From positions 1,976,001-2,040,000 of the forward strand of contig CP053031.1 of NCBI GenBank assembly GCA_021496505.1: 64,000 bases of DNA, in the 5' to 3' direction. Position 1 is the first letter of the stretch. Each line of letters starts with the position of its first letter. The notes under the pieces are model-generated. The model searched no databases. It saw nothing but the letters and a program-made list of their open reading frames with translations, and had not been told where the DNA came from. This stretch comes from Thermoleophilia bacterium SCSIO 60948. GTDB lineage: Bacteria > Actinomycetota > Thermoleophilia > Solirubrobacterales > 70-9. Shown here one piece after another: positions 17,876 through 27,710 of the stretch. The position numbers and the translations under genes are program-made.

Positions 17876-18324
17876 CAGCCATCCACCCCGCGCACGATGT
17901 TGGTCCAGGTGCCGCGCACGACCTCGGCGCCGTCGTCGTTGACCGACTCGGTCTCGAATACGTAGAAGCCCATCCCGCCGCGGACGTCGAGCGAGACGAA
18001 CTTCGCGGTCGTCGTGATCCGGTCGCCCGAGCAGACCGGCTCGCCCCAGACGAACTCCTGTCCGCCGTGGACCATCGCGGCGAAGTTCATCCCGACCTCG
18101 GGATCGAACAGCGCCGGTATGAGCGACGGGCTCGAGTACACGACGCAGAACATCGGCGGCGCGACGACATCGCGGAAGCCCGCGGCCTGGGCCGCTTCGC
18201 GGTCGTGGTGGACCGGGTTCTGCTCGCCGATCGCGTTCGCGTACTCGCGGATCTTCTCGAGCCCGACCTCATACGTCGTCGGCGCGAAGGTCTTGCCGAC
18301 GGCTTCGGTGGAGACTGGTGCCAT
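17875..18324 (-). CDS. MaoC N-terminal-type dehydratase, HadA-type subunit
   Basis: The 149-residue hot-dog protein matches the MaoC_dehydrat_N (FAS1-like dehydratase) type: IREYANAIGEQNPVHHDREAA near residue 25 and VAPPMFCVVY near 55. The position equivalent to the catalytic Asp is Asn in EQNPVHHD, as expected for the stabilising rather than catalytic subunit. It is followed with 1-nt overlap by the catalytic partner, so the two probably form a heterodimeric (3R)-hydroxyacyl dehydratase of fatty-acid synthesis. A TAGGCT hexamer 9 nt upstream suggests leaderless expression. Confidence 0.85.
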   Translation of the reverse strand: MAPVSTEAVGKTFAPTTYEVGLEKIREYANAIGEQNPVHHDREAAQAAGFRDVVAPPMFCVVYSSPSLIPALFDPEVGMNFAAMVHGGQEFVWGEPVCSGDRITTTAKFVSLDVRGGMGFYVFETESVNDDGAEVVRGTWTNIVRGVDG

Positions 18325-18336
18325 GGTGCGCGCAGC

Positions 18337-20133
<1,797 letters not shown>

Positions 20134-20142
20134 GAGCCGCGG

Positions 20143-20148
20143 ATTATG
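20143..20148 (-). promoter_or_regulatory. -10 hexamer CATAAT of lepA
   Basis: CATAAT ends 9 nt before the lepA ATG; no ribosome binding site lies between. Confidence 0.5.
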
Positions 20149-20163
20149 GCGGCGCCGGGGGCG

Positions 20164-20799
20164 CTAGCCGAGCGGCTTGCTGAGCAGCTTCCAGTCCTCG
20201 AGCAGCGGCATCGGGTCGATCGCCTCGCCGTAGGGGTCCTGGCCGGGGTGGATCTCGAAGTGCAGGTGCTCGCCGTAACAGGAGCCCGTGCAGCCGACGG
20301 CACCGATCTGCTGGCCCGCCTTGACCTCGTCGCCCTCGGCGAAGCTCGTGGGCTCGACCATGTGCATGAAGACGTAGCTCTGGTCGAGCTTCGGGTCGTA
20401 GGCGTTGACGTAGTTGCCGCGACCGCCGTCGGAGCCGACCTCGGTGACCTGCATGTCGGTCGGGGCCACGATCGGGGTGCCGGTCGGGACCATCATGTCC
20501 TGGCCCTCGTGGCTGCGGCCCGAGCGCGAGGCGCCGAACACCGCTCCGCTGTCGCCGTAGTCGATCCCGTCGCTGACGACGGGGTTGAACGGACCCTTCG
20601 GTCGCGGCGGGCGGATCGCCTTCTCGAACTCGTCGCGCTCGGCGACGACGACGCGGTCGTTGCCGCGGACCGTCTCGACGTCGTCGCTGCCGGGGACGGC
20701 GATCGCCGAAGCCGAAGCAGGGATGGCCACGGCAGCGAGGGCCGCCGCCGCGACACCGCGGCTCGCGGTTCGAAAACGCTTTGCTAACAGATTGCTCAT
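20164..20799 (-). CDS. secreted M23-family metallopeptidase
   Basis: A predicted cell-wall endopeptidase of the LytM/M23 fold. From the ATG at 20799 the N-terminus is a signal peptide (basic start, then GVAAAALAAVAIPASASA). A short linker follows, then the peptidase domain with HEGQDMM (zinc His and Asp), VFMHMVEP, and the HLHFEIH motif (zinc and catalytic His). The GSCYGEHLH Cys pair could form a disulfide. A longer in-frame start exists but the signal peptide and a TAGCCT hexamer 11 nt upstream favour this one. It precedes lepA on the same strand by 30 nt. Confidence 0.9.
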   Translation of the reverse strand: MSNLLAKRFRTASRGVAAAALAAVAIPASASAIAVPGSDDVETVRGNDRVVVAERDEFEKAIRPPRPKGPFNPVVSDGIDYGDSGAVFGASRSGRSHEGQDMMVPTGTPIVAPTDMQVTEVGSDGGRGNYVNAYDPKLDQSYVFMHMVEPTSFAEGDEVKAGQQIGAVGCTGSCYGEHLHFEIHPGQDPYGEAIDPMPLLEDWKLLSKPLG

Positions 20800-20810
20800 A
20801 GTCCGCCGGG

Positions 20811-20816
20811 AGGCTA
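20811..20816 (-). promoter_or_regulatory. -10 hexamer TAGCCT of the M23 peptidase gene
   Basis: TAGCCT is 11 nt before the ATG at 20799; a short purine stretch between is too weak to be a convincing Shine-Dalgarno. Confidence 0.4.
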
Positions 20817-20898
20817 GCGGCGGTCTCGGCGACTCCTGTGACGGGTGTCGCACTGGGCGAATGCGCCCAAAAGCGGGGAATTCGGGCGCCCTGCGTGT

Positions 20899-22800
20899 CT
20901 AGGCCGAACGCCGGCGCAGTAGCCGGACGATCTGCGCGGCTTCGGGGACGCGCAGGATCCGGACACCGACGATGTAGACCGCGCCTCCGATCGCGAGCGC
21001 GAAGACCATGGCCACGACGGATGCGAGGAAGCCCGCGCCGAGCAGGGCCGTGAGCCCGTCGTAGACCCCGAGCGCGACGAGCGCGAGAGCCGCCGAGGCC
21101 AGGATGACGCGCGCTCCGCTCGAGACCAGGGCACCGAGCTCGAGCCGCCCGAGCATCCCACGCAGCACGTAGGCCTGGGCGGCGACGCTGGCGGCGGTCG
21201 CAAGCGCGGTCGCGGCGACGATCCCCGCGATGCCGTACGGCCGGTAGAGCAGGAACGCCGCGATCGCGGTGACGAGCAGGTTGAGCAGCGAGATCGCGGT
21301 CGGGATCCATGGCCGCTGGAGTGAGAAGAACGTGCGCGTCATCAGCAGGAAGAGGCCGTTGAACGGCAACGAGAACGCGAACCAGAAGAGCGCGGTCGCG
21401 ACGAGGTCCGTCTGCGAGCCGTCGAACGCGCCGCGCTCGTAGATGATCGCGGTGATCGGCTCCGACAGCGCCAGCAGCACGGCCGCCGCGGGAACCAGCA
21501 GCAGCGTGATCTGGCGCATGCCGTTGGCCATCGTCGCCCGCAGCTCGCCGAAGTCCTTACGGGCGGCGAACCGGGCCAGCGTCGGGAAGAGCACGGTCGA
21601 GATCGCGACGGAGAAGATCCCCTGGGGCAGCATGTAGACGCGGAACGCCTTGTCGATCGCGGCCGGTGCCTGGGCCGAGACGAGCGTGCCGAAGATCGAG
21701 TTGATCGCGAGGTTGAAGTTGATCAGGCCGAGCGAGATCGTCACCGGAAGCATCAGCAACAGGACCCGGCGGACGGTCGGACTGCGCCAGTCGAACACCC
21801 GCTCGAGCCGGAACGGCGTGTTTCGCAGGTCGACGGCGTTGATCGCGAGCTGGACGACCGTGCCTACGAGGACGCCGATCGCGTAGGCGTAGATCTTGTC
21901 GCGGCCCTCGAACATCGGCTCGAGCGCCAGCAGGACGACGATGATCGCGACGTTCCAGAAGAACGGTGAGATCGCGAACGCGTTGAAGCGGTCGTAGGAG
22001 TTGAGGATGCCCGCAACCATCCCGGTCAACCCGAGCAGGACGAGGATCGGGAACAGGAGCTGTGAGAGCGCGACCATCAGCACGGTCAGCCCGTCGTTGA
22101 AACCGGGGCCGAAGAGCGGCATCACGAGCGGCGCGGCGAGGATGAAGACCGCGGTCAGGACGCCGAGGATCGCCGCGACGAGGTAGATGAGGGTCGAGGC
22201 GAGCCGGAACGCCTCGCGACGATCGCCCTTCTCGAGCAGTTCGGTGAAGACGGGCACGAACGCCGCCTGGATCGCGGCGTCGGCGAACAGGCTGCGGACG
22301 AGGTTCGGGACCTGGAAGGCGACCGTGAACGCCGACATGACGCCGAGGACGCCGAACTGGGCCGCTGCGACGATCTCGCGCACCAGCCCGGCGACCCGCG
22401 AGAGTCCGGTCGCTACGGCGAAGAACGCAGTCGAGCGGGCGATCCGCTCGGACTCGGTCCCGGGCTGATCGGCCGAGGCGCGTGCCTCGGCGTCGGCGTC
22501 CGCGGCCGCTGCCGGCTCCCGATCGCGTCGGACACGCCGACGGCGGGGCGCAGGCTCCCCCGGCTCCGGCGCCTCGGACGCTCGGGCGGGATCCGGGTGC
22601 GCGAAGGGGTCGCCCCCGCGCGGAAGCCCGGGGTCGACGTCCTGGTCGAACAGCCCGCCGGCGGACCGCCGCGGCGGCGGTGATTCGATCTCAGGTGGCC
22701 GGCTCGGTCCGGGCGCGGCGTCGGTGGCAGGTCGCCGGCGACGCCGCCGCGGTTCGTCCTCCCACTCGAAGTCACCGTCCCAGCGGCGATTCCCGCTCAA
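20899..22800 (-). CDS. murJ: lipid II flippase MurJ
   Basis: MurJ flips lipid II across the membrane for peptidoglycan synthesis. Residues about 120-633 form the MATE/MVF-type bundle of roughly fourteen membrane helices, beginning RSTAFFAVATGLSRVAGLVR, with FQVPNLVRSLFADAAIQAAF and FVPVFTELLEKGD, the family's N-terminal signature. Residues 1-118 are a charged, Pro/Arg/Glu/Asp-rich disordered extension not found in the core family. The start is TTG; a later start inside the tail cannot be excluded. The gene is divergent from rpsT. Confidence 0.93.
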   Translation of the reverse strand: MSGNRRWDGDFEWEDEPRRRRRRPATDAAPGPSRPPEIESPPPRRSAGGLFDQDVDPGLPRGGDPFAHPDPARASEAPEPGEPAPRRRRVRRDREPAAAADADAEARASADQPGTESERIARSTAFFAVATGLSRVAGLVREIVAAAQFGVLGVMSAFTVAFQVPNLVRSLFADAAIQAAFVPVFTELLEKGDRREAFRLASTLIYLVAAILGVLTAVFILAAPLVMPLFGPGFNDGLTVLMVALSQLLFPILVLLGLTGMVAGILNSYDRFNAFAISPFFWNVAIIVVLLALEPMFEGRDKIYAYAIGVLVGTVVQLAINAVDLRNTPFRLERVFDWRSPTVRRVLLLMLPVTISLGLINFNLAINSIFGTLVSAQAPAAIDKAFRVYMLPQGIFSVAISTVLFPTLARFAARKDFGELRATMANGMRQITLLLVPAAAVLLALSEPITAIIYERGAFDGSQTDLVATALFWFAFSLPFNGLFLLMTRTFFSLQRPWIPTAISLLNLLVTAIAAFLLYRPYGIAGIVAATALATAASVAAQAYVLRGMLGRLELGALVSSGARVILASAALALVALGVYDGLTALLGAGFLASVVAMVFALAIGGAVYIVGVRILRVPEAAQIVRLLRRRSA

Positions 22801-22817
22801 CTCTGCCCACCCGTCGC

Positions 22818-22823
22818 TATCAT
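22818..22823 (+). promoter_or_regulatory. -10 hexamer TATCAT of rpsT
   Basis: TATCAT lies 13 nt before the rpsT ATG, in the 36-nt gap between the murJ and rpsT starts. The leader would be only a few nucleotides, without a Shine-Dalgarno. Confidence 0.5.
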
Positions 22824-22836
22824 CCGCGCTCGCCCG

Positions 22837-23100
22837 ATGGCCAACATTGCTTCACAACGCAAGCGAATCCTGCGCACCGAGCGCGAGCGCATCGAGAACC
22901 GCCGCTTCACGAGCGCGGTCAAGACGCATTTTCGCCGACTCGAGGGTGCCGTCACCGAGGGTGACGCGGACAAGGTCGCGAGCGAGCATCGCGAGCTCGT
23001 CTCGAAGATCGACAAGGCCGTCCAGAAGGGCGCCCTTCATCGCAACAACGGCGCCCGCAAGAAGGCCCGCGCCGCTGCGATCAGCTCCCGCGCCTCGTAG
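22837..23100 (+). CDS. rpsT: 30S ribosomal protein S20
   Basis: S20 is a primary 16S rRNA-binding protein of the small subunit. The 87-residue, Lys/Arg-rich, all-helical protein has the usual start MANIASQRKRILRTERERIENR, the KTHFRRLEGA helix and the conserved DKAVQKGALHRNNGARKKAR end. It is the only plus-strand gene between murJ and the sulfatase, and is divergent from murJ and convergent with holA, the usual murJ/rpsT/holA neighbourhood. Confidence 0.96.
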   Translation: MANIASQRKRILRTERERIENRRFTSAVKTHFRRLEGAVTEGDADKVASEHRELVSKIDKAVQKGALHRNNGARKKARAAAISSRAS

Positions 23101-23129
23101 CGCCGCTGCGCTCCCGATCCGCGTCGCGC

Positions 23130-24155
23130 TCAGCCGGTCCGTAGGCCCGCCGCTCGCCTGATCGCGAGCGTCATCGCGACGTCCTCGGGATAGTCCGCGC
23201 CGCCCCGGCTCCACCACTCGAGGTCCGCGATCGCACACGATCCGGCCCGGATCTCATCGACCGAGCGCCCTTGAACCGAGCGCAGCAGGAGCTTCGCCGC
23301 GTACGGGTGCATCGGCAGCGATCCCTCGAGCTCCTTGGCAGAGCGTCCGGCCTCGAGGCCGCAGGCGGCGAGATGGGCATCGCGGAGGCGCCGCGCGACG
23401 GCGTAGACGAGCGGCGTCAGCGCCTCGCCCTGCTCGCTGAGCCGCTCCGCCGCGGAGACGGCGCGCGGTGCGTCGCGGTCGACGAGGGCGTCCGAGAGCG
23501 ACCAGACGACCTCCTCCGAGGTGTCGGCGATCATCGCGCCGACGTCCTTGCCCGCGACGGTCCCGCCGGGCTCGGCCCAGACGGACAGCCGGTCGAGCTC
23601 GGAGCTCAGGCGCGGCGTCGATTCGCCGAGCCGCTCGGCCAGAATCCGGGCGGCTTCGGGCTCGACCTCGAACCCGCGACGGCGGGCCTCCTCGGCGATC
23701 CAGCGCGGCAGGTCGCGGACCTTCGGCGCCGGATACTCGATCACGCGTCCGCCGGCCGCCTCGACCGCCGGCGCGAGCTTCGCGACCGCGCGCTTCGAAC
23801 GCGATCGGTCCGCACCCGAGGCGCCGGAGTCGAGCGCCGCGACGAGCACGACGGTGACGTCACCCGGTAGCGCGCCGAGAGCCTCGAGGATGAGGCTCTG
23901 GTCCTTCGAGTTCCAGCGCCAGACGTCGCTCGCCAGCATGTAGCGGCGCTCGGCCGTCAGCGACATCGCCGGGATCGAGTTGACGAGCGCGGTCGCGTCG
24001 GGCGCTCCGGTCCCCTCGGGGTCGAAGACCTCGAGCGCGCCGGGGCCGCCCTCGCGCTCGGCGCGACGCCGCAGCGCGTCGACCGCGGTTCCGATCTTCG
24101 CCCGGTCCCCCCCGTGAATCAGGTACGCGGGGAGGATCTCGGGCGGTGAGCTCAC
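23130..24155 (-). CDS. holA: DNA polymerase III subunit delta
   Basis: The delta subunit opens the beta clamp within the clamp loader. The 341-residue protein shows the family layout: N-terminal AAA+-like domain (LPAYLIHGGD, NSIPAMSLTAERRYML), the middle helical lid (WIAEEARRRGFEVEPEAARILAER) and the C-terminal collar (YAVARRLRDAHLA, PYAAKLLLRSVQGRS). As expected for delta, no P-loop is present. It starts 3 nt after the stop of the small membrane gene at 24159. Confidence 0.9.
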   Translation of the reverse strand: MSSPPEILPAYLIHGGDRAKIGTAVDALRRRAEREGGPGALEVFDPEGTGAPDATALVNSIPAMSLTAERRYMLASDVWRWNSKDQSLILEALGALPGDVTVVLVAALDSGASGADRSRSKRAVAKLAPAVEAAGGRVIEYPAPKVRDLPRWIAEEARRRGFEVEPEAARILAERLGESTPRLSSELDRLSVWAEPGGTVAGKDVGAMIADTSEEVVWSLSDALVDRDAPRAVSAAERLSEQGEALTPLVYAVARRLRDAHLAACGLEAGRSAKELEGSLPMHPYAAKLLLRSVQGRSVDEIRAGSCAIADLEWWSRGGADYPEDVAMTLAIRRAAGLRTG

Positions 24156-24158
24156 GGG

Positions 24159-24518
24159 TTAGAAGAAGATGATGGCGATTGCGGCGAGCACCACGGCGAT
24201 GATCGTGGTGATCGCGAGCTTGCGACCCGTCGCGGCACCGAGTGCGAAGCCGAGCGCGAGCAGAGCGGCCGCGGCGCCGAACAGGCCGGCGGCACCGGTC
24301 AGGATCGTGCCGATCGTCTTCTCGAACGAGCTGCCGAGGTAGCACTCGGTCGCCGTCGGGTCGCTGAAGGCCTGCTCGCAGGTCTGCGAATCGACCAGCG
24401 TGACCGTCGCATAGATCAGGACCGCCGCTCCGAACGCGAGCACCAACGCGCCGAGAAGTGCCAGAAACCGCAGCCCTACGCCCGCCTTGGTCGCCTCGCC
24501 GCCAGTCGGTGTCGTCAT
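24159..24518 (-). CDS. small four-helix-like membrane protein, unknown
   Basis: I do not recognise this 119-residue protein. It has three clear hydrophobic segments (FLALLGALVLAFGAAVLIYA; TILTGAAGLFGAAAALLALG; LAITTIIAVVLAAIAIIFF at the very end) and an extracytoplasmic-looking loop with two cysteines (SQTCEQAFSDPTATECYLG) that may form a disulfide. It sits between comEC and holA on the same strand, 71 nt after comEC begins and 3 nt before holA, so it is probably co-transcribed with holA. Confidence 0.7.
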   Translation of the reverse strand: MTTPTGGEATKAGVGLRFLALLGALVLAFGAAVLIYATVTLVDSQTCEQAFSDPTATECYLGSSFEKTIGTILTGAAGLFGAAAALLALGFALGAATGRKLAITTIIAVVLAAIAIIFF

Positions 24519-24589
24519 GCCTGCCCCCCGCTCCTAGGTTCGCCGTCGATTGCGATCGCCAACCTAGACGATCCGGCGGCTTGAATCGC

Positions 24590-26950
24590 TCATTCGATCC
24601 GCGACCACCCCGTCCTGCGCACCTCGATCTCGATGTCGCCGTCGCGGTCGGTGCGCGCGACCGGAAGTCCGTGGTCGGAGGCCGCCGCCAGCGTCTCCGG
24701 CGTCGGGTGGCCGTAGGCGTTCTCGGCGCCGACGCTCGCGACCCCGAGCTCGGGCTCGGACCGCTCGAGGAGCTCGGACAGACCGGCGTCGGCGCTGCCG
24801 TGGTGCGCGAGCTTGAGGACGTCGATCGGACCCGGGTCGAGGGGGACGGCCTCGGCCTCCGCATCGCCCGGAAGCAGCATCGTGAAACGGCGCCAGCGCA
24901 GGAGCAGGACGAGCCCGAGGCCGTTGCGCTCGTCGGCGAGCACGGGTGAGCGATCCCCGGGCGAGCGGCGCGCGAGCTCGGGAGGTGGCCACAGCGCCTT
25001 GAGGCTGAGCCGCCCCGATCGCAGCACCTCGCCGCGCGTCATCGCCTGCTCGCGGGCGCCGAACGCGGCGGACGCCTCGCGGAGCCGTCGCGACGGTGCG
25101 GCGCGAACGATCCGTGCGGCCGGGATCGACTCCAGCACCTCGCCCAGCCCCCCGACGTGATCGTCGTCGGCGTGGCTGACGAGTACGGCGTCGAGTGCCT
25201 CGACCCCGTGCTCGGCGAGGCTGCGGGGCAGGTCAGCGCCCGCCGGTCCGGCGTCGATCAGCAACGGCGCGCGGTCGCGCGGCTCGACCAGGATCGCGTC
25301 GCCCTGGCCGACGTCGAGGACGGTCACGGTGAGCGGCGCCTCGCGACCCGGCGCCGAGCCCGGGCCTGCGCGGCCGAGCAGCGCCACGGAACCCGTGGCG
25401 AGCACACCGGCGAGCACGAGGCCCGCTGCGAGGTGGAGCGAGATCCGAGCCGTCCTGCCCGCCGGCCGTGGCACCCACCGTCGCGAGCCGAGACCGCGCC
25501 GGCGTGCCGCCACGGCGAGGCCGACCGTGGCGGCGACGGCGAGGGTCAGGTAGCTGGCGAGGACCGCTGGGATCCCGAGCGGCTCGAGCTCGGCCTCGGC
25601 CCAGCTCGGCGCCGCCATCAGATGCGCGACCTGCTCGACGTAGCCGGCGAGTCGTGCGGCGAGCCAGACGAGCGGCTCGACGGGCACCGCAGGGATCTGG
25701 CCGAGGAACGCGGCGGCCATCCCGAGCCACATGATCGGCGCGACCGCCGGGAGGACGAGGAGGTTCGCGAGCAGCGAGGTGAGGGAGAACGCGCCGAACG
25801 TCGCAGCCATGAGCGGCGCGGTGGCGAGGGTCGCGGCGAGCGTCACCGCGATGCCCTCGACGACTCCGCGGCGAAGCGGCGAGGCCATTCGCGGGGGAGG
25901 CGGCAGGAGCAGGTCGCGCAGCGGAGCGGCGAAGGCCAGGATCCCGATCACCGCCGCGAACGACAGCTGCCAGCCGACGTCGCCCGTGGCGCGCGGGTCG
26001 AGAGCAAGCGTGAAGAGAGCGGCGCCGGCGAGCGCGTACCAGCGCGAAGCGGGCCGGCCGGCGAGGGCGGCGAGCAGTCCGGCGACGCCCATCGCGCCGG
26101 CTCGCAGGATCGAGGGCCCTGCTCCAGCGACAGGCACGTAGATCGCGATCAGCGCGATCACGATCAGGAGCCGGTCGCGGAGCGAGACGCCGAGGAGCGC
26201 CAGGACCGCCATCGCGAGGATCGCGAGCAGGAGGACGTTCTGGCCACTGACCGCGAGTAGATGGCTCAAGCCGGACCGGCGGAAGTCCTCCTCCGTACGC
26301 GGGTCGATGCGTTCGTCCTGACCGAGGACGAACCCGCGAAGCAGTGCAGCCTCGGCCTCGGGCGCGCCGCGGCCGAGCGCATCCTCCGATCGGACGCGGA
26401 CGGAGTCGATCGCGCCCGCGAGCCCACCGCGTCGCGCCCCCGTCGTCTCGATCGAGCCCGCCTGGAGTATCTGCTCGATCCCGTCGTCGGCGAGCCGATC
26501 GGCTTCGAACTCCGACGGGGCGCGAAGCACGCCTTCGGCGCTGACCTCGCCGCCGACCGGGAGCTCGCCGACCGGTTCGGGAGCGCGGACCTCGACCCGG
26601 CCCTCGGCGCCCTCGACGACGACGCGGACCTCCCCGTCGTCACGGTCCGGCACCTCGCTGACGAATCCGGTCAGCTCGCCGCGATCTCCGGCCGGTCCGG
26701 TGAAGGCGCCCTCGTCGATCGCCGCGGTCCGCGCCGAGCCGAGCGTCAGACCGGCGAGCACCGCGGCCATGCAGACGGATGGTGCGAGCACGCGACGGTC
26801 CCCGGAGCGAGCGAGCGCGGCGAGCGCACCGACCGCGACCGCAGCTGCGAAGGGTGCGAGCGGTGAAGGCTCGCCGGCCATCGGCGCGGCGGCCAGACCG
26901 GCCGCGCAGCCGGCGAGTGCCGCGATCCGCGGCGTGTCGCGGCGCCCCAC
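24590..26950 (-). CDS. comEC: ComEC/Rec2-family DNA uptake channel protein
   Basis: ComEC forms the inner-membrane channel that takes up single-stranded DNA. The 786-residue protein has an N-terminal membrane part and OB-like domain (GELTGFVSEVPDRDDGEVRV), the central Competence domain with FRRSGLSHLLAVSGQNVLLL and many helices (residues 200-490), and a C-terminal metallo-beta-lactamase-like domain (VTVLDVGQGDAILVEP, VSHADDDHVGGLG, LKLAHHGSADAG) from 540 onward. With comEA 12 nt upstream, it forms the comEA-comEC operon; no comF or pilus genes are in the window. Confidence 0.94.
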   Translation of the reverse strand: MGRRDTPRIAALAGCAAGLAAAPMAGEPSPLAPFAAAVAVGALAALARSGDRRVLAPSVCMAAVLAGLTLGSARTAAIDEGAFTGPAGDRGELTGFVSEVPDRDDGEVRVVVEGAEGRVEVRAPEPVGELPVGGEVSAEGVLRAPSEFEADRLADDGIEQILQAGSIETTGARRGGLAGAIDSVRVRSEDALGRGAPEAEAALLRGFVLGQDERIDPRTEEDFRRSGLSHLLAVSGQNVLLLAILAMAVLALLGVSLRDRLLIVIALIAIYVPVAGAGPSILRAGAMGVAGLLAALAGRPASRWYALAGAALFTLALDPRATGDVGWQLSFAAVIGILAFAAPLRDLLLPPPPRMASPLRRGVVEGIAVTLAATLATAPLMAATFGAFSLTSLLANLLVLPAVAPIMWLGMAAAFLGQIPAVPVEPLVWLAARLAGYVEQVAHLMAAPSWAEAELEPLGIPAVLASYLTLAVAATVGLAVAARRRGLGSRRWVPRPAGRTARISLHLAAGLVLAGVLATGSVALLGRAGPGSAPGREAPLTVTVLDVGQGDAILVEPRDRAPLLIDAGPAGADLPRSLAEHGVEALDAVLVSHADDDHVGGLGEVLESIPAARIVRAAPSRRLREASAAFGAREQAMTRGEVLRSGRLSLKALWPPPELARRSPGDRSPVLADERNGLGLVLLLRWRRFTMLLPGDAEAEAVPLDPGPIDVLKLAHHGSADAGLSELLERSEPELGVASVGAENAYGHPTPETLAAASDHGLPVARTDRDGDIEIEVRRTGWSRIE

Positions 26951-26962
26951 CCCGGTTCGCCC

Positions 26963-27565
26963 TCAAGGCTGGAGGCGCTCGCGCAACGCGTCCATCGTCG
27001 TCGGCCCGATCCCCGAGACCTCGTCGAGCTCGTCGACCGAGGAGAGACCGCCGTTCTCGTCGCGGTAGGCGATGATCGCCTCGGCCGTGACCGGCCCGAT
27101 GCCCTCGATCGTGTCGAGGTCCTCGACGCTCGCCGACCCGAGGCTGATCGGGCCGTCCTCCGCCGCCGCTCCGGCGCTCGCCACGGGCGCACCGCCCGGA
27201 TCGAGCTCGGGAACGACGACCTGCTGGCCGTCGGCGACCAGCGCCGCGAGGTTGATCGCCTGGGTCGCCCGGGAATCGGTCGCTCCGCCGGCCCGCTCGA
27301 CCGCGTCGGCGACTCGCGATCCGGAGGGCATCCGGTAGATACCCGGGTCGCGGACGCCGCCGGCGACGTGGACGACGACCGAGCCCTGATCGAGCCCGCC
27401 GGCGGGTGCGCCCGAGGGGCCGGCGTCGGCCGCCGGTGCCGCCTCGAAGCCGCCGTCCTCAGGTGGCGAAGCCTCGGACGCGCGGATCCAGCGCGCCCCG
27501 AGGATCAGCAGCGCGACCGCGATCGCTGCGTAGACGACGATCTGGCTGCGCGAGAGCTCGGCCAC
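26963..27565 (-). CDS. comEA: ComEA-family DNA-binding competence protein
   Basis: ComEA binds incoming double-stranded DNA at the cell surface. The 200-residue protein has an N-terminal membrane anchor (QIVVYAAIAVALLILGARWI), an acidic Ala/Gly-rich linker, an SLBB domain near 65-120 (VHVAGGVRDPGIYRMPSG), and a C-terminal double helix-hairpin-helix (LDTIEGIGPVTAEAIIAYR and LDEVSGIGPTTMDALRERL) that binds DNA. The start is GTG. It precedes comEC by 12 nt on the same strand. Confidence 0.94.
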   Translation of the reverse strand: MAELSRSQIVVYAAIAVALLILGARWIRASEASPPEDGGFEAAPAADAGPSGAPAGGLDQGSVVVHVAGGVRDPGIYRMPSGSRVADAVERAGGATDSRATQAINLAALVADGQQVVVPELDPGGAPVASAGAAAEDGPISLGSASVEDLDTIEGIGPVTAEAIIAYRDENGGLSSVDELDEVSGIGPTTMDALRERLQP

Positions 27566-27710
27566 GGGCCGATGCTCGAGCCTCCCCGCTCACGCATGGC
27601 GCGTCGAAGGCGACGACTTGCGATCGATTCGGAGGCCAAAGCCCACTCGGGCCAGTTCACCCACAGCGGGTGATGTGCGGGGTCGCGCACCGCGATGAGG
27701 CTTGCGAGCC

